DNA of 32,281 nucleotides from Bacteroidales bacterium (GTDB taxonomy: Bacteria > Bacteroidota > Bacteroidia > Bacteroidales > UBA12170), in contig JADGDY010000044.1 of NCBI GenBank assembly GCA_016744655.1, positions 1 through 32,281 of the forward strand, in the 5' to 3' direction. Positions 1-7,590 of this stretch are shown piece by piece (the first letter of the stretch is position 1; the number at the start of each line of letters is the position of its first letter). The position numbers were made by a program, and so were the translations under genes. The notes under the pieces were generated by a model. That model did not search any database. It was not told the origin of the DNA and saw only the letters and a list, made by a program, of their open reading frames with translations.

Positions 1-570
1 ATATTACCTATAGTAGCCTACGGGCATCCCATTTTAAAGAAAATGTCTATAGACATTGATAAAGATTATCCTGAATTAGATAAGCTTATCGAAAACATGT
101 TTGAAACCATGTATGCTACCAATGGTGTAGGTTTAGCAGCTCCTCAAATTGGTAAAAACATTAGGTTATTTGTTTTAGATGCTACGCCATTTAAAGAAGA
201 TTATCCAGATGCTTTTGAAGGGAAGAGAGTGATGATAAATATCCATATTGTTGAACAAGAGGGCGAAGAATGGAGCTTTGATGAAGGTTGTTTGTCAGTT
301 CCTGATATTCATGAAGCTGTGATGCGAAAACCTAGAATCAAGATTCAATATATGGATGAAAATTGGGAGCAACACGAGGAGTGGATAGATGGTATTATGG
401 CCAGAGTAATGCAGCACGAATATGATCATATTGATGGGAAAATATTTACTGAACATTTGAGTTCTATGCGTAAAATGCTGTTAAAGAGAAAGCTGAATGA
501 TATTATGACTGGTAATATAAATCCTAAATACAGAATGGTATTTGCTAAAGCCAAAAAGGGTAGAAGGTAA
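1..570 (+). CDS. def: Peptide deformylase, 5' end clipped by the window
   Basis: Removes the N-formyl group from nascent proteins in the cytoplasm, using a bound divalent metal. All three family motifs are present: GVGLAAPQIG, EGCLSVP (metal-binding Cys) and QHEYDHIDG (the HExxH metal and catalytic motif). The frame is open from base 1 and reads ILPIVAYGHPILKK before the first internal Met at 43. That matches the usual deformylase N-terminus (MILPIVAYG...), so only the start codon, or very little more, lies outside the window. The Met at 43 is not the real start. About 190 residues is normal for the family. A hairpin with a T tract follows the stop. Upstream neighbours are not visible. Confidence 0.95.
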   Translation: MLPIVAYGHPILKKMSIDIDKDYPELDKLIENMFETMYATNGVGLAAPQIGKNIRLFVLDATPFKEDYPDAFEGKRVMINIHIVEQEGEEWSFDEGCLSVPDIHEAVMRKPRIKIQYMDENWEQHEEWIDGIMARVMQHEYDHIDGKIFTEHLSSMRKMLLKRKLNDIMTGNINPKYRMVFAKAKKGRR

Positions 571-592
571 GCTGTTCTATAAGAAAATATGT

Positions 593-627
593 AAAGGTGA
601 GCCTATTAATATGCTTACCTTTTTTTT
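593..627 (+). terminator. Rho-independent terminator after def
   Basis: Arms 593-602 and 613-622 pair over ten bases with one G-U wobble, around a ten-base AT-rich loop. The 3' arm runs straight into a T tract that ends at 627. It lies 23 bases past the def stop. The opposite strand has no comparable T run, so it mainly serves the plus strand. Confidence 0.75.
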
Positions 628-640
628 GTGCAGTTTTTGT

Positions 641-1519
641 TTAATTCTTAGTTTCTAGCCAATTATAAATGGTTTCGGTAAGCAGTATCCTTTTGTCAGA
701 AAAAGAATGATCATTAGCATTTAAAACCCATATATGATCTTCTTTTATGTTAGAATGATATTTATGAAACTCATTCTTCTCTTTTTTATTGCTAAATATA
801 TAAGCACTTGATTGACTGCTACTTTTAATAGACTTTTCTAAATTCATTTTTTCAATGTTCATTATTTCATTTACAAATTCCGATCCTGAAGCAATATCAA
901 TACAAGGTCGTTGTTCTAAATTAACAATATACTTGTTGAGTTGTTTGTCTAGTTTATTATTCAAAACATCATAACCACTCCAAGGGTCTATTGTGAGAAC
1001 TCCTTTAATTCCATCTAATTCTTCATAAGATAAAAGAGCAATATCTCCACCCATACTATGACCTAGAAGGAATATTTGTTTTGTATCGATTCGAAATTGT
1101 TTGGCATTTAAAATAAGGTAATTGTATATGTCTTTAGTGTCTTGAATACTTTGAGAATAACTAAATAATCCATTGTTTCCCCATGTTCCAGAGTAAGAAA
1201 AGAAAACACAATTGTAACCATTTCTCCTTAATCCTTGACCAATATCTTCGTTTTTCTCAAATCCAGGGTTTCCATGGATAAATATAATTGTAGGTTTTTG
1301 GCTTTTCCCAGAAGCCATTAAAATTCGAGCTGTTAGTTTGTTATCCGATGGAATGATAAAGGGAATACTCAAGGGAGTGCCGCTTTTTTTGAAGCCAATA
1401 GGATCGTTCAATTTGAAGGAACTTGTTGATGTATCTTCATCTTTCGTAGTATTATTGTTTTCACAAGAACTCATAATGAAGAGGCTAAGGGATAATAAAA
1501 CCCATATTCTATTTTTCAT
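641..1519 (-). CDS. Lipoprotein alpha/beta hydrolase
   Basis: Predicted secreted or envelope-anchored serine hydrolase; the substrate cannot be read from sequence. Residues 1-18 form a signal peptide ending in a lipobox-like MSSC (Cys19), followed by a polar linker. The fold signs are HGNPG (82-86, oxyanion-hole loop), the nucleophile elbow GHSMGG (Ser155) and a C-terminal DHSFSDKR with the likely catalytic His271. The acid residue is less clear. I chose the ATG at 1519 because it starts a clean signal peptide; the frame stays open to an ATG at 1588, which would add 23 residues and mask it. It is a single gene facing def, with no operon partner. Confidence 0.8.
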   Translation of the reverse strand: MKNRIWVLLSLSLFIMSSCENNNTTKDEDTSTSSFKLNDPIGFKKSGTPLSIPFIIPSDNKLTARILMASGKSQKPTIIFIHGNPGFEKNEDIGQGLRRNGYNCVFFSYSGTWGNNGLFSYSQSIQDTKDIYNYLILNAKQFRIDTKQIFLLGHSMGGDIALLSYEELDGIKGVLTIDPWSGYDVLNNKLDKQLNKYIVNLEQRPCIDIASGSEFVNEIMNIEKMNLEKSIKSSSQSSAYIFSNKKEKNEFHKYHSNIKEDHIWVLNANDHSFSDKRILLTETIYNWLETKN

Positions 1520-1704
1520 AAATTTCGGTTTTGATGCTTTTTTATTATTAAAGATTACTAATAAGATGTGTTTTATAATACAGATCAAATATATGCATTA
1601 ATATTTTACATATAATATGGTAATATGAATAATTGTTTAGAAGAAACGACGGAAAGTATTATTCCCAAAATTATCTAATTTTATAAATTTCATCTGTCTT
1701 TTAC

Positions 1705-1712
1705 TATTTTTG
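1705..1712 (+). promoter_or_regulatory. Candidate -7 box for xseAB
   Basis: TATTTTTG fits the Bacteroidota -7 consensus TAnnTTTG and ends 14 bases before the xseA ATG. No TTTG lies at the -33 position, so the support is partial. Confidence 0.4.
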
Positions 1713-1726
1713 TAGAAAATATTTTC

Positions 1727-3157
1727 ATGCCAAATCAACAGAATTATAGCCTATCCGATTTGATGGATGAATTGCAAATGGTGATTCGATCCTCTTTTGA
1801 TCATTCTTATTGGGTGATTGCCGAGTTGGCTAATGTATCAGGTTCTGCTCGTGGGCATATGTATATGGAATTGGTGGAGAAATCCAATCATCAAATTATT
1901 GCAAAAGCTAGAGCAAATCTTTGGAGTTCAAGAAAACATCAGATCATGAAGGCTTTTGAGGAGGTGACCAAAGAAACTGTAAAAACAGGAATGAAGGTGC
2001 TTTTGCAGTTAAGTGTTGATTTCCATCCAGTGTATGGATTGAGTTTTCAGGTTTTGGATATCGATCCTTCTTTTTCTTTAGGAGAATTAGAACGTCAAAA
2101 GCAAGAAACCATCAAACGTCTTCAAGAAGAAGATTTACTTGATTTTAACAAGCAATATGTTCTCCCTGTAGTTCTTCAAAAACTAGCTGTAATTTCATCT
2201 GAATCTGCAGCAGGTTATCAGGACTTTATGAATCAGTTGGAACAGAATACTAATAGTTATCAGTTTGATGTACAATTGTTTCCTGCGGTAATGCAAGGTG
2301 ATAAAGCTCCTGAATCCATAGTTTTAGCATTGGAGAAACTTGAAAATAAAGGGATAGAATTTGATGCACTAATTGTTATTAGAGGAGGAGGTAGTAATTT
2401 GGATTTAGCATGTTTTGACGACTATGCCCTTAATGTTCGTTTAGCTCAATCTTTCTTTCCCATATTTACCGGAATAGGACATGAACGAGACCAATCGGTT
2501 ACAGATATGATAGCTCACACTCGGCTTAAAACACCAACCGCAGTTGCCGAACACATTGTTCAGCACAATTATGAATTTGAAAAAGGTGTAAAGGATCTAT
2601 TCAGCTATGTTTTAGAATCTTCACAAGATTCCATAGCCGAAAATCAATATCAGCTAGAAAAAGCATCTTCAAGAATGGCCAAATCTAGTTTAGATTTACT
2701 CCATTCCGAGAAATCAGAAATACGTGAGTTGAGTTTTTTGACCAATCAATCTGCCATGGAATTGATTCACCAGAATAAGAGTCAAATACAACAAATAAAA
2801 AACGATGTTATGTATTTGTCTAAGTCTTTTATTAAGGAACAAGAACAGTTTATTGGTCATCAAAAGAGGAATGTGGCATTGGTTGCAAAGGATTTTATTA
2901 ATAGAGAAAATGTGGACCTCTATCCATCGAAACATCTCGTAAAGTATTCATTATTAAGTATTGAAAAAGAGAATAATAAACTTGATTATATCAAGAATTT
3001 AATTAGAGTGTCAGATCCAGAACTTCTTTTAAAAAGAGGTTTTAGTATTACCCGATACAATGGCAAGGCAGTAACAAATGCCGAGGTTTTAGAGGAGGGA
3101 AATGAAATAGAAACTCAATTGGCAAAAGGCAGTATCAAAAGTAAAATTATTAAGTAG
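1727..3157 (+). CDS. xseA: Exodeoxyribonuclease VII large subunit
   Basis: Catalytic subunit of exonuclease VII, which degrades single-stranded DNA from both ends in repair and mismatch processing. The N-terminal ~100 residues form an OB-fold (ANVSGSARGHMYMEL...). The nuclease domain carries IRGGGSNLDLACFDD (near 217-232) and TGIGHERDQSVTDM (near 250), followed by a long charged helical region typical of the XseB-binding part, and a C-terminal LLKRGFSITR segment. Its 476 residues are close to the usual 400-480. The xseB start follows five bases after the stop. The ATG at 1727 comes just before the first conserved block and just after a -7-like box. Confidence 0.95.
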   Translation: MPNQQNYSLSDLMDELQMVIRSSFDHSYWVIAELANVSGSARGHMYMELVEKSNHQIIAKARANLWSSRKHQIMKAFEEVTKETVKTGMKVLLQLSVDFHPVYGLSFQVLDIDPSFSLGELERQKQETIKRLQEEDLLDFNKQYVLPVVLQKLAVISSESAAGYQDFMNQLEQNTNSYQFDVQLFPAVMQGDKAPESIVLALEKLENKGIEFDALIVIRGGGSNLDLACFDDYALNVRLAQSFFPIFTGIGHERDQSVTDMIAHTRLKTPTAVAEHIVQHNYEFEKGVKDLFSYVLESSQDSIAENQYQLEKASSRMAKSSLDLLHSEKSEIRELSFLTNQSAMELIHQNKSQIQQIKNDVMYLSKSFIKEQEQFIGHQKRNVALVAKDFINRENVDLYPSKHLVKYSLLSIEKENNKLDYIKNLIRVSDPELLLKRGFSITRYNGKAVTNAEVLEEGNEIETQLAKGSIKSKIIK

Positions 3158-3162
3158 AAATT

Positions 3163-3360
3163 ATGGCTAAGAAATTAACATACGAATTGGCATTAAACGA
3201 ATTACAGCTCATCGTATCAGAGATCGAAGGAGAAGGAATTGGTATTGATGAGTTGTCAAAAAAAGTAAAACGAGCAGCTGAGCTGTTGAAGTTTTGTCAA
3301 GGAAAATTACGTCAGACTGAAAATGATGTCAATGAGATTTTAGGGCAATTTGAAGAGTAG
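3163..3360 (+). CDS. xseB: Exodeoxyribonuclease VII small subunit
   Basis: A 65-residue all-helical subunit that binds the helical region of XseA. The family pattern is clear: YELALNELQLIVSEIEGEGIGIDEL, then AAELLKFCQGKLRQTENDVNEIL. It lies five bases after xseA, so the two are co-transcribed and probably translationally coupled. The length is normal for the family. Confidence 0.93.
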   Translation: MAKKLTYELALNELQLIVSEIEGEGIGIDELSKKVKRAAELLKFCQGKLRQTENDVNEILGQFEE

Positions 3361-3553
3361 TTTAATTGATACTACTGATAAATTGGAGAGTTTTGGGTGC
3401 CTGAGTTGGTCGAAGGAGAGATTGTATTAGTAAATCGTGAAAAGTTATACGTTCTTGATATAATTTTGATTGAAAACATCTGTTTGTATGATTCCTAAAT
3501 CTTAAATGAATAAAATCTAAATATTTAACACCTGTCCATGGAATCATGTTGTA

Positions 3554-3588
3554 ATATCGAAAAACAAATATAATATATCGAAAAACAA
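3554..3588 (+). promoter_or_regulatory. Tandem 14-bp direct repeat, candidate operator
   Basis: ATATCGAAAAACAA occurs at 3554-3567 and again, identically, at 3575-3588. The starts are 21 bases apart, about two helical turns. Each copy is itself a rough palindrome (TATCG and CAATA around A's). It sits just upstream of a candidate -33 (TTG 3599-3601) and -7 (TACTTTG 3623-3629) pair and of an operon that encodes an HTH regulator. Binding by that regulator is an inference. Confidence 0.5.
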
Positions 3589-3598
3589 TAAATAATAC

Positions 3599-3629
3599 TT
3601 GATTATTAATAATAATTGCTTTTACTTTG
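3599..3629 (+). promoter_or_regulatory. Candidate promoter of the DUF2975 operon
   Basis: TTG at 3599-3601 and TACTTTG at 3623-3629 are 21 bases apart, close to the Bacteroidota -33/-7 pattern although the -7 is one T short. The ATG follows at 3654. Confidence 0.4.
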
Positions 3630-3653
3630 TAGTGAAATTAAAAACTGATTATT

Positions 3654-4274
3654 ATGAATACGAAACCCACAAGTGTTAAAGTTATTTATTGGATGACCAA
3701 TATTTTATTTTGGTTATATTCAATCGCATCAATTTTTGCTATGTTCTTTGCAGTTGCATTAATTATTGGATTGCTCGATAAAATTAAACTACATGTTGGT
3801 ATGCCTATGGCTATGGATTTAAAAGAAGTTGGTCAATTAGTTTATAATGGTCAAATAATTGATGTTGAGCTTGTCGAGATGTATGGAAAGATTCATATTG
3901 TAGATGCACCAAAAGAAGTAAATAGAATTTTTGGTGTTTTTATGCTGATGGCTTTGAGTATGGGTTTGTATATTTTCATGACATTCAAAGAGTTTATAAC
4001 CAATGTATATCGTGGGGCCTATTTTGATAGAAGTAATATTCTGCTTCTGAAAAGAATAGCTTATGCATTATTAGCTTCATGGATATTTGCTGTTTTTTAT
4101 GCCGCTTTCCAAAGTTTTTATTTCCTTAAACAATTAAGTTTTGAAGGAGCCATTGCTTCTGGAGATTATCAGACCTTTAATGGGGTTTTAGTTGTCGCAT
4201 TATTACTCTGGGTTCTATCTCACATTTTTCAAAAAGGGGTAGAGCTTGAAAAAGAAAATGAATTAACAATTTAA
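3654..4274 (+). CDS. DUF2975 family membrane protein
   Basis: An inner-membrane protein of unknown function. About four membrane segments can be seen, near residues 10-40, 95-115, 140-160 and 180-195. The family hallmark in the middle is an F..NV.RG.YFDRSNILLLKRIAYALL stretch. DUF2975 genes are typically followed by a small YozG-like HTH gene, as here four bases downstream, which makes the assignment firm though the biochemical role is unknown. The 206 residues include an extracytoplasmic loop between the first two segments. Confidence 0.85.
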   Translation: MNTKPTSVKVIYWMTNILFWLYSIASIFAMFFAVALIIGLLDKIKLHVGMPMAMDLKEVGQLVYNGQIIDVELVEMYGKIHIVDAPKEVNRIFGVFMLMALSMGLYIFMTFKEFITNVYRGAYFDRSNILLLKRIAYALLASWIFAVFYAAFQSFYFLKQLSFEGAIASGDYQTFNGVLVVALLLWVLSHIFQKGVELEKENELTI

Positions 4275-4278
4275 GGAC

Positions 4279-4488
4279 ATGGCTATAATAGTAAACCTAG
4301 ATGTGATGCTTGCCAAACGCAAGATGAGCCTTACAGAACTCTCTCAAAGAGTAGGAATAACAATGGCCAACTTGTCCATACTAAAAACGGCAAAAGCTAA
4401 GGCCATTCGATTTTCAACCTTAAATACCATTTGTGAAGTATTGGATTGCCAACCAGGCGATATATTAGAGTATCAACCTGAAAAATAA
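4279..4488 (+). CDS. YozG-like Cro/CI family HTH regulator
   Basis: A 69-residue DNA-binding protein that is essentially one helix-turn-helix domain: LDVMLAKRKMSLTELSQRVGITMANLSILKTAKAKAIRFSTLNTICEVLDCQPGDILEY. This is the HTH_26/YozG type that accompanies DUF2975 genes. The A-rich TAAGGACATG spanning the previous stop provides an SD-like AAGGA and suggests coupled translation. It probably controls its own operon through the tandem repeat at 3554-3588 (inference). Confidence 0.9.
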   Translation: MAIIVNLDVMLAKRKMSLTELSQRVGITMANLSILKTAKAKAIRFSTLNTICEVLDCQPGDILEYQPEK

Positions 4489-4494
4489 AAAACC

Positions 4495-4704
4495 ATGAGC
4501 AAAGAAAAAGTAGTTAAAGAGTATTTTATCAAAAAAGGACTAAAACTAAAATGTGTGATTTGTAAAGAAACATTGTTTTGGACCCGTGAGACTTTAATGA
4601 ATACAAAAGGAATGAGTTTTTTAAACCTTGATTGGGCCAATAAAAGTGCAACCAATTATGTATGCAATAATTGTGGCTATGTCCATTGGTTTTTGGAAAT
4701 CTGA
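4495..4704 (+). CDS. Small zinc-ribbon protein
   Basis: A 69-residue protein with two Cys pairs, CVIC (near 21-24) and CNNC (near 58-61), arranged like a zinc ribbon, ending in GYVHWFLEI. The function is unknown. The start is six bases after the HTH gene, so it is the third gene of the operon. The TGA stop (4702-4704) lies inside the first bases of the inverted-repeat element that starts here, so the element may have supplied the stop codon. The domain looks complete, so any loss from the C-terminus would be small. Confidence 0.75.
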   Translation: MSKEKVVKEYFIKKGLKLKCVICKETLFWTRETLMNTKGMSFLNLDWANKSATNYVCNNCGYVHWFLEI

Positions 4705-4964
4705 GTTCGGCATTAAATTACACCACAGTTTCAGATAATTAGCTCATATATGACACAAATTTTATGGAGAGCTATCGGGATAAAAAATGAAATTTGGGGA
4801 AATAGTGGTGGTAATTATCGAAATCCACTCATGGAAAAGCCAATAATACATCATCTTTTCACTAAAATCCAATTGATATAGTCCGCTATATCTTCTTGAT
4901 TATCAGGTAAAACCAAATGTATTGTTGGCTTTCTGTGGGATGATTTAATAGCCAAACTCAGGTT
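4698..4964. repeat. Inverted-repeat (MITE-like) element, copy 1
   Basis: A ~267-bp non-coding element whose diverged sister lies at 20834-21101 in the same orientation. The ends are inverted repeats: CTGAGTTCGGC at the left and GCCAAACTCAG at the right, extending inward with small gaps to CCACAG (4723-4728) and CTGTGG (4933-4938). Inside, 4836-4849 pairs with 4919-4932 (13 Watson-Crick pairs and one G-T). The centre has a 7-bp hairpin, GATATAG-TCCG-CTATATC, at 4875-4892. No ORF is present. It could be a miniature transposable element or a folded RNA/3'-UTR element. Confidence 0.8.
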
Positions 4965-4971
4965 TGAAGAT

Positions 4972-4979
4972 TAGTTTTG
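4972..4979 (+). promoter_or_regulatory. Candidate -7 box of the NTF2-like gene
   Basis: TAGTTTTG fits TAnnTTTG exactly and lies eight bases beyond the right end of the repeat element. No -33 TTTG is seen at the right spacing; that position falls inside the element's terminal repeat. Confidence 0.45.
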
Positions 4980-5008
4980 TATTTTTACCACAAATAAAAC
5001 CTAAACCT

Positions 5009-5452
5009 ATGAAAAAGTTATTCGTGATCATCAGCTTATTTTTAAGCTTTGGTGTTCTAGCACAAGATTTAGAAAACGATCAAGAATTAATTAAAAATGT
5101 GATTCAAACTGCTTATGTCGAGGGTTTACAGAACGAAGGAAATATTGAGAAAATAGATTCTGGAATTCATCCTGATTTTAATCTTATTGGAATTGATAAA
5201 GGCGATAAAATGTGGAATTTATCCATAAGCGATTGGAAAGCCAAAACAGTTAAAAGACTTGAAGCAGGGGAGTTACCACGAAAAGAAAACCTCATTTCCA
5301 TTAAGTTCCTTGATGTGGATGTAACCGGAACTGCTGCAGTAGCTAAAATTGAGTTTTACGTTGGCGAAAAGCTTACCTATGTGGATTATATTTCACTTTA
5401 CAAGTTTGAAAGTGGATGGAAAATGGTAAATAAGATTTATTACAAGTTTTAA
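5009..5452 (+). CDS. Secreted NTF2-like (lumazine-binding-type) protein
   Basis: A 147-residue protein with a cleavable signal peptide (MKKLFVIISLFLSFGVLAQ) and a single alpha+beta domain resembling the Lumazine_bd_2/SnoaL-like NTF2 family. Visible pieces are IQTAYVEGLQNEGNIEKIDSG, HPDFNLIG, then beta strands ending in DYISLYKFESGWKMVNKIYYKF. No catalytic role can be given. The ATG at 5009 is chosen because it begins the signal peptide; the frame extends to a TTG at 4964 with no leader-like sequence. It is probably monocistronic. Confidence 0.75.
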   Translation: MKKLFVIISLFLSFGVLAQDLENDQELIKNVIQTAYVEGLQNEGNIEKIDSGIHPDFNLIGIDKGDKMWNLSISDWKAKTVKRLEAGELPRKENLISIKFLDVDVTGTAAVAKIEFYVGEKLTYVDYISLYKFESGWKMVNKIYYKF

Positions 5453-5551
5453 TTCTCTCTATTATTAAAACCTATTTCTGTTTCTTACGTACAACGAAGA
5501 ATCTATAAATCAATGAATTTAGAGTTTTTTTGTGTAATTAAACAAATTGTT

Positions 5552-6928
5552 ATGAATCTAAAGGCTATTTATTTTTCATGGACTAAGCCACTGATACTGT
5601 TTTTGGTATTGACTTTATTATTTAGCCAATGCAAGAAAAAAACAGAGGAGACCATCACACCAATAGACCCAGGTCCTAAAACCTATACTGCTAGTCTTGT
5701 GAACCCTGATAGTTTAACCTTGAAAATGATATTTGATGAGAACTATATTGTTCTCGGAGAAGATTTAATATTTTCCTACAGTGGAATTTCAGATCTTTCA
5801 TATTTATCAAAAATAACAGAAATTTCAGGAGATGTTATTATAGAATATTGCCCTAATCTACAAAATTTTAGTGGTTTAGATAGTTTGAAAACAATAAAAG
5901 GCGATGTAACCTTAAGTGCAAATAATTCATTCAATAGCTTTCATGGTTTTGAGCAACTTGAATTTATTAGAAAAGATTTAACCATCACCGACAATCCAAG
6001 TTTAACTGTGATTGAAGGTTTAGGAAACCTAACAGAAATTAAACAAAGTCTTATTATTCAATTTCAAAATAGTATTGAGGATTTATCAGGTTTTAAAAGT
6101 CTTAAGGTTCTAGGCAAGAGCCTGATACTTTATTCAAATGAGAAAATAAATTCATTTAGTGGGCTATCTGGACTTACAGAAATTAGGGGAACCATTTTGG
6201 TTTCCGGCGACAATCAGTTTAAAGATTTTACTGGGCTTTCCTCATTAAAAAGCATTAGAGGAGGGCTTCGGATTAGTAATTACCCCCATTTAGAATCTTT
6301 TGAAGGACTGGAGAACTTGAATTATATCTACGATGACTTAGAAATCACCTATAACCCGAGACTAAAATATATTGATGGTTTAAGCGCAGTAGATAGTTTG
6401 AATGGCAGGCTAATCATTAAAGGAAACGATTCCTTGGTTGAAATCAATTCGTTTGGTCAATTAGTGAATATTAAAAACGATCTGACCATAGAATCAAACC
6501 CCATGCTTAATGATTTAAAAGCTTTTAATAATCTTAGTTTTGTTGCTGGGAAATTGAAAATAACCGATAATAATAGATTAACAGATATTGATGAGTTTAG
6601 TCAATTAAAAACTATTGGCGAAGGATTATCCATCACTGGAAATCTAAGATTGCAACAAATTTATGGTTTAGCATCATTAACTACTCTAAAAGAAAAACTC
6701 TACTTAGGAGACAACGATAGATTAAGTTCATTGGATGGTTTAGAGTCTTTGGTTTTTATTGATGGTGATTTGTCAATTAAAGGAAACGACAATTTAACCG
6801 ATTTATGTGGATTAACTTCTATATTTGAATTAGGCGGTGTTAATGGATTAATCGATATTACTGGAAATACCTATAATCCAAGTGTAGCAGATGTATTATC
6901 AGGAAATTGTAGTGTAGATGGGAAATAA
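5552..6928 (+). CDS. Surface lipoprotein with receptor-L-domain-like repeats
   Basis: A 458-residue lipoprotein: hydrophobic leader, lipobox ending LLFSQC, lysine-rich spacer, then many ~23-residue units of the pattern F.GL..L..I.GDL.I..NP.L...., which form a right-handed solenoid like the receptor L domain. It ends with an LCGLTSI...GNTYNPS cap. Such repeats usually bind proteins or glycans; the ligand is unknown. An in-frame ATG at 5513 would add 13 residues, but the ATG at 5552 puts the charged start right before the hydrophobic core. It overlaps the next gene by 11 bases, so they are co-transcribed. Confidence 0.8.
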   Translation: MNLKAIYFSWTKPLILFLVLTLLFSQCKKKTEETITPIDPGPKTYTASLVNPDSLTLKMIFDENYIVLGEDLIFSYSGISDLSYLSKITEISGDVIIEYCPNLQNFSGLDSLKTIKGDVTLSANNSFNSFHGFEQLEFIRKDLTITDNPSLTVIEGLGNLTEIKQSLIIQFQNSIEDLSGFKSLKVLGKSLILYSNEKINSFSGLSGLTEIRGTILVSGDNQFKDFTGLSSLKSIRGGLRISNYPHLESFEGLENLNYIYDDLEITYNPRLKYIDGLSAVDSLNGRLIIKGNDSLVEINSFGQLVNIKNDLTIESNPMLNDLKAFNNLSFVAGKLKITDNNRLTDIDEFSQLKTIGEGLSITGNLRLQQIYGLASLTTLKEKLYLGDNDRLSSLDGLESLVFIDGDLSIKGNDNLTDLCGLTSIFELGGVNGLIDITGNTYNPSVADVLSGNCSVDGK

Positions 6929-7589
6929 GAAATACGCTCGCATCCTTGTTTTTTTTATTCTCTTTCAATCTGTATTTGTACCGCGAATAGTTTCACAAAA
7001 TGCAAATGCCAAGCTCGTTAAGAAATCCAATGGAATTTCAGTCTATAAAATTAAAAACTCCCATGAGTCTCTTAACCGGATTATTGCCAAAACGCAAGTC
7101 TCCACTAATTATATGGATATACTTTGCTTAATAAAAGATTTTAATCATCAGAAAGATTGGATTTATGCCAACCACGAGGCTTTTGTATTGGATAGCATAA
7201 ATCCTTACCGATGGATTTATTACGGTGTGTCTGAAACACCATGGCCTATTTTGGATAGAGACGTGGTAGCTGAAGTGGAACTAATTATTGATGAAAATGA
7301 AAATCGACTTATATTGCACTCTATTGCCAAACCAGATATTATTCCAGAATCTGAAGAATTGGTGAGAATACAAATGATGGATTCTAAATGGATACTGACA
7401 AAGCTAGAAGAGAACCTTACTCTGGTAGAATTAGATTTGTTGGTAGATGTAGGAGGAACAGTACCTCATTGGTTGGTGAATCTTTTTGGATCGAAAGGAC
7501 CCATGGGAACCCTTAAGAATATGAAGATGGAAATGCAGAAACCTGAATCACAAGATTGTGAATGTGGTTATAATGAATTATTGAATTAA
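6918..7589 (+). CDS. START-domain protein with signal peptide
   Basis: A 223-residue exported protein. A signal peptide (residues ~1-27) precedes a StAR-related lipid-transfer (START) fold. Recognisable parts are KLVKKSNGISVYKI, IKDFNHQKDWIYANHEAFVLD, YYGVSETPWPILDRDVVAEVEL and the C-terminal helix TVPHWLVNLFGSKGPMGTLKNMKMEM. START domains bind a hydrophobic ligand; which one is unknown. The start overlaps the lipoprotein gene by 11 bases, and menE starts just after the stop, making a three-gene unit. Confidence 0.85.
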   Translation: MGNKKYARILVFFILFQSVFVPRIVSQNANAKLVKKSNGISVYKIKNSHESLNRIIAKTQVSTNYMDILCLIKDFNHQKDWIYANHEAFVLDSINPYRWIYYGVSETPWPILDRDVVAEVELIIDENENRLILHSIAKPDIIPESEELVRIQMMDSKWILTKLEENLTLVELDLLVDVGGTVPHWLVNLFGSKGPMGTLKNMKMEMQKPESQDCECGYNELLN

Positions 7590-7590
7590 T

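Noticed and set aside
1338-1601. 87-residue plus-strand ORF opposite the lipoprotein hydrolase
   Set aside because: It is the antisense of a gene with a clear lipobox and catalytic motif.
3362-3547. 61-residue minus-strand ORF after xseB
   Set aside because: No recognisable domain; it is rich in rare-looking composition and covers a spacer with a decayed palindrome.
3488-3547. ATGATTCC and GGAATCAT inverted repeat in the spacer before the DUF2975 operon
   Set aside because: Eight-base arms 44 bases apart in AT-rich DNA; weak and without context.
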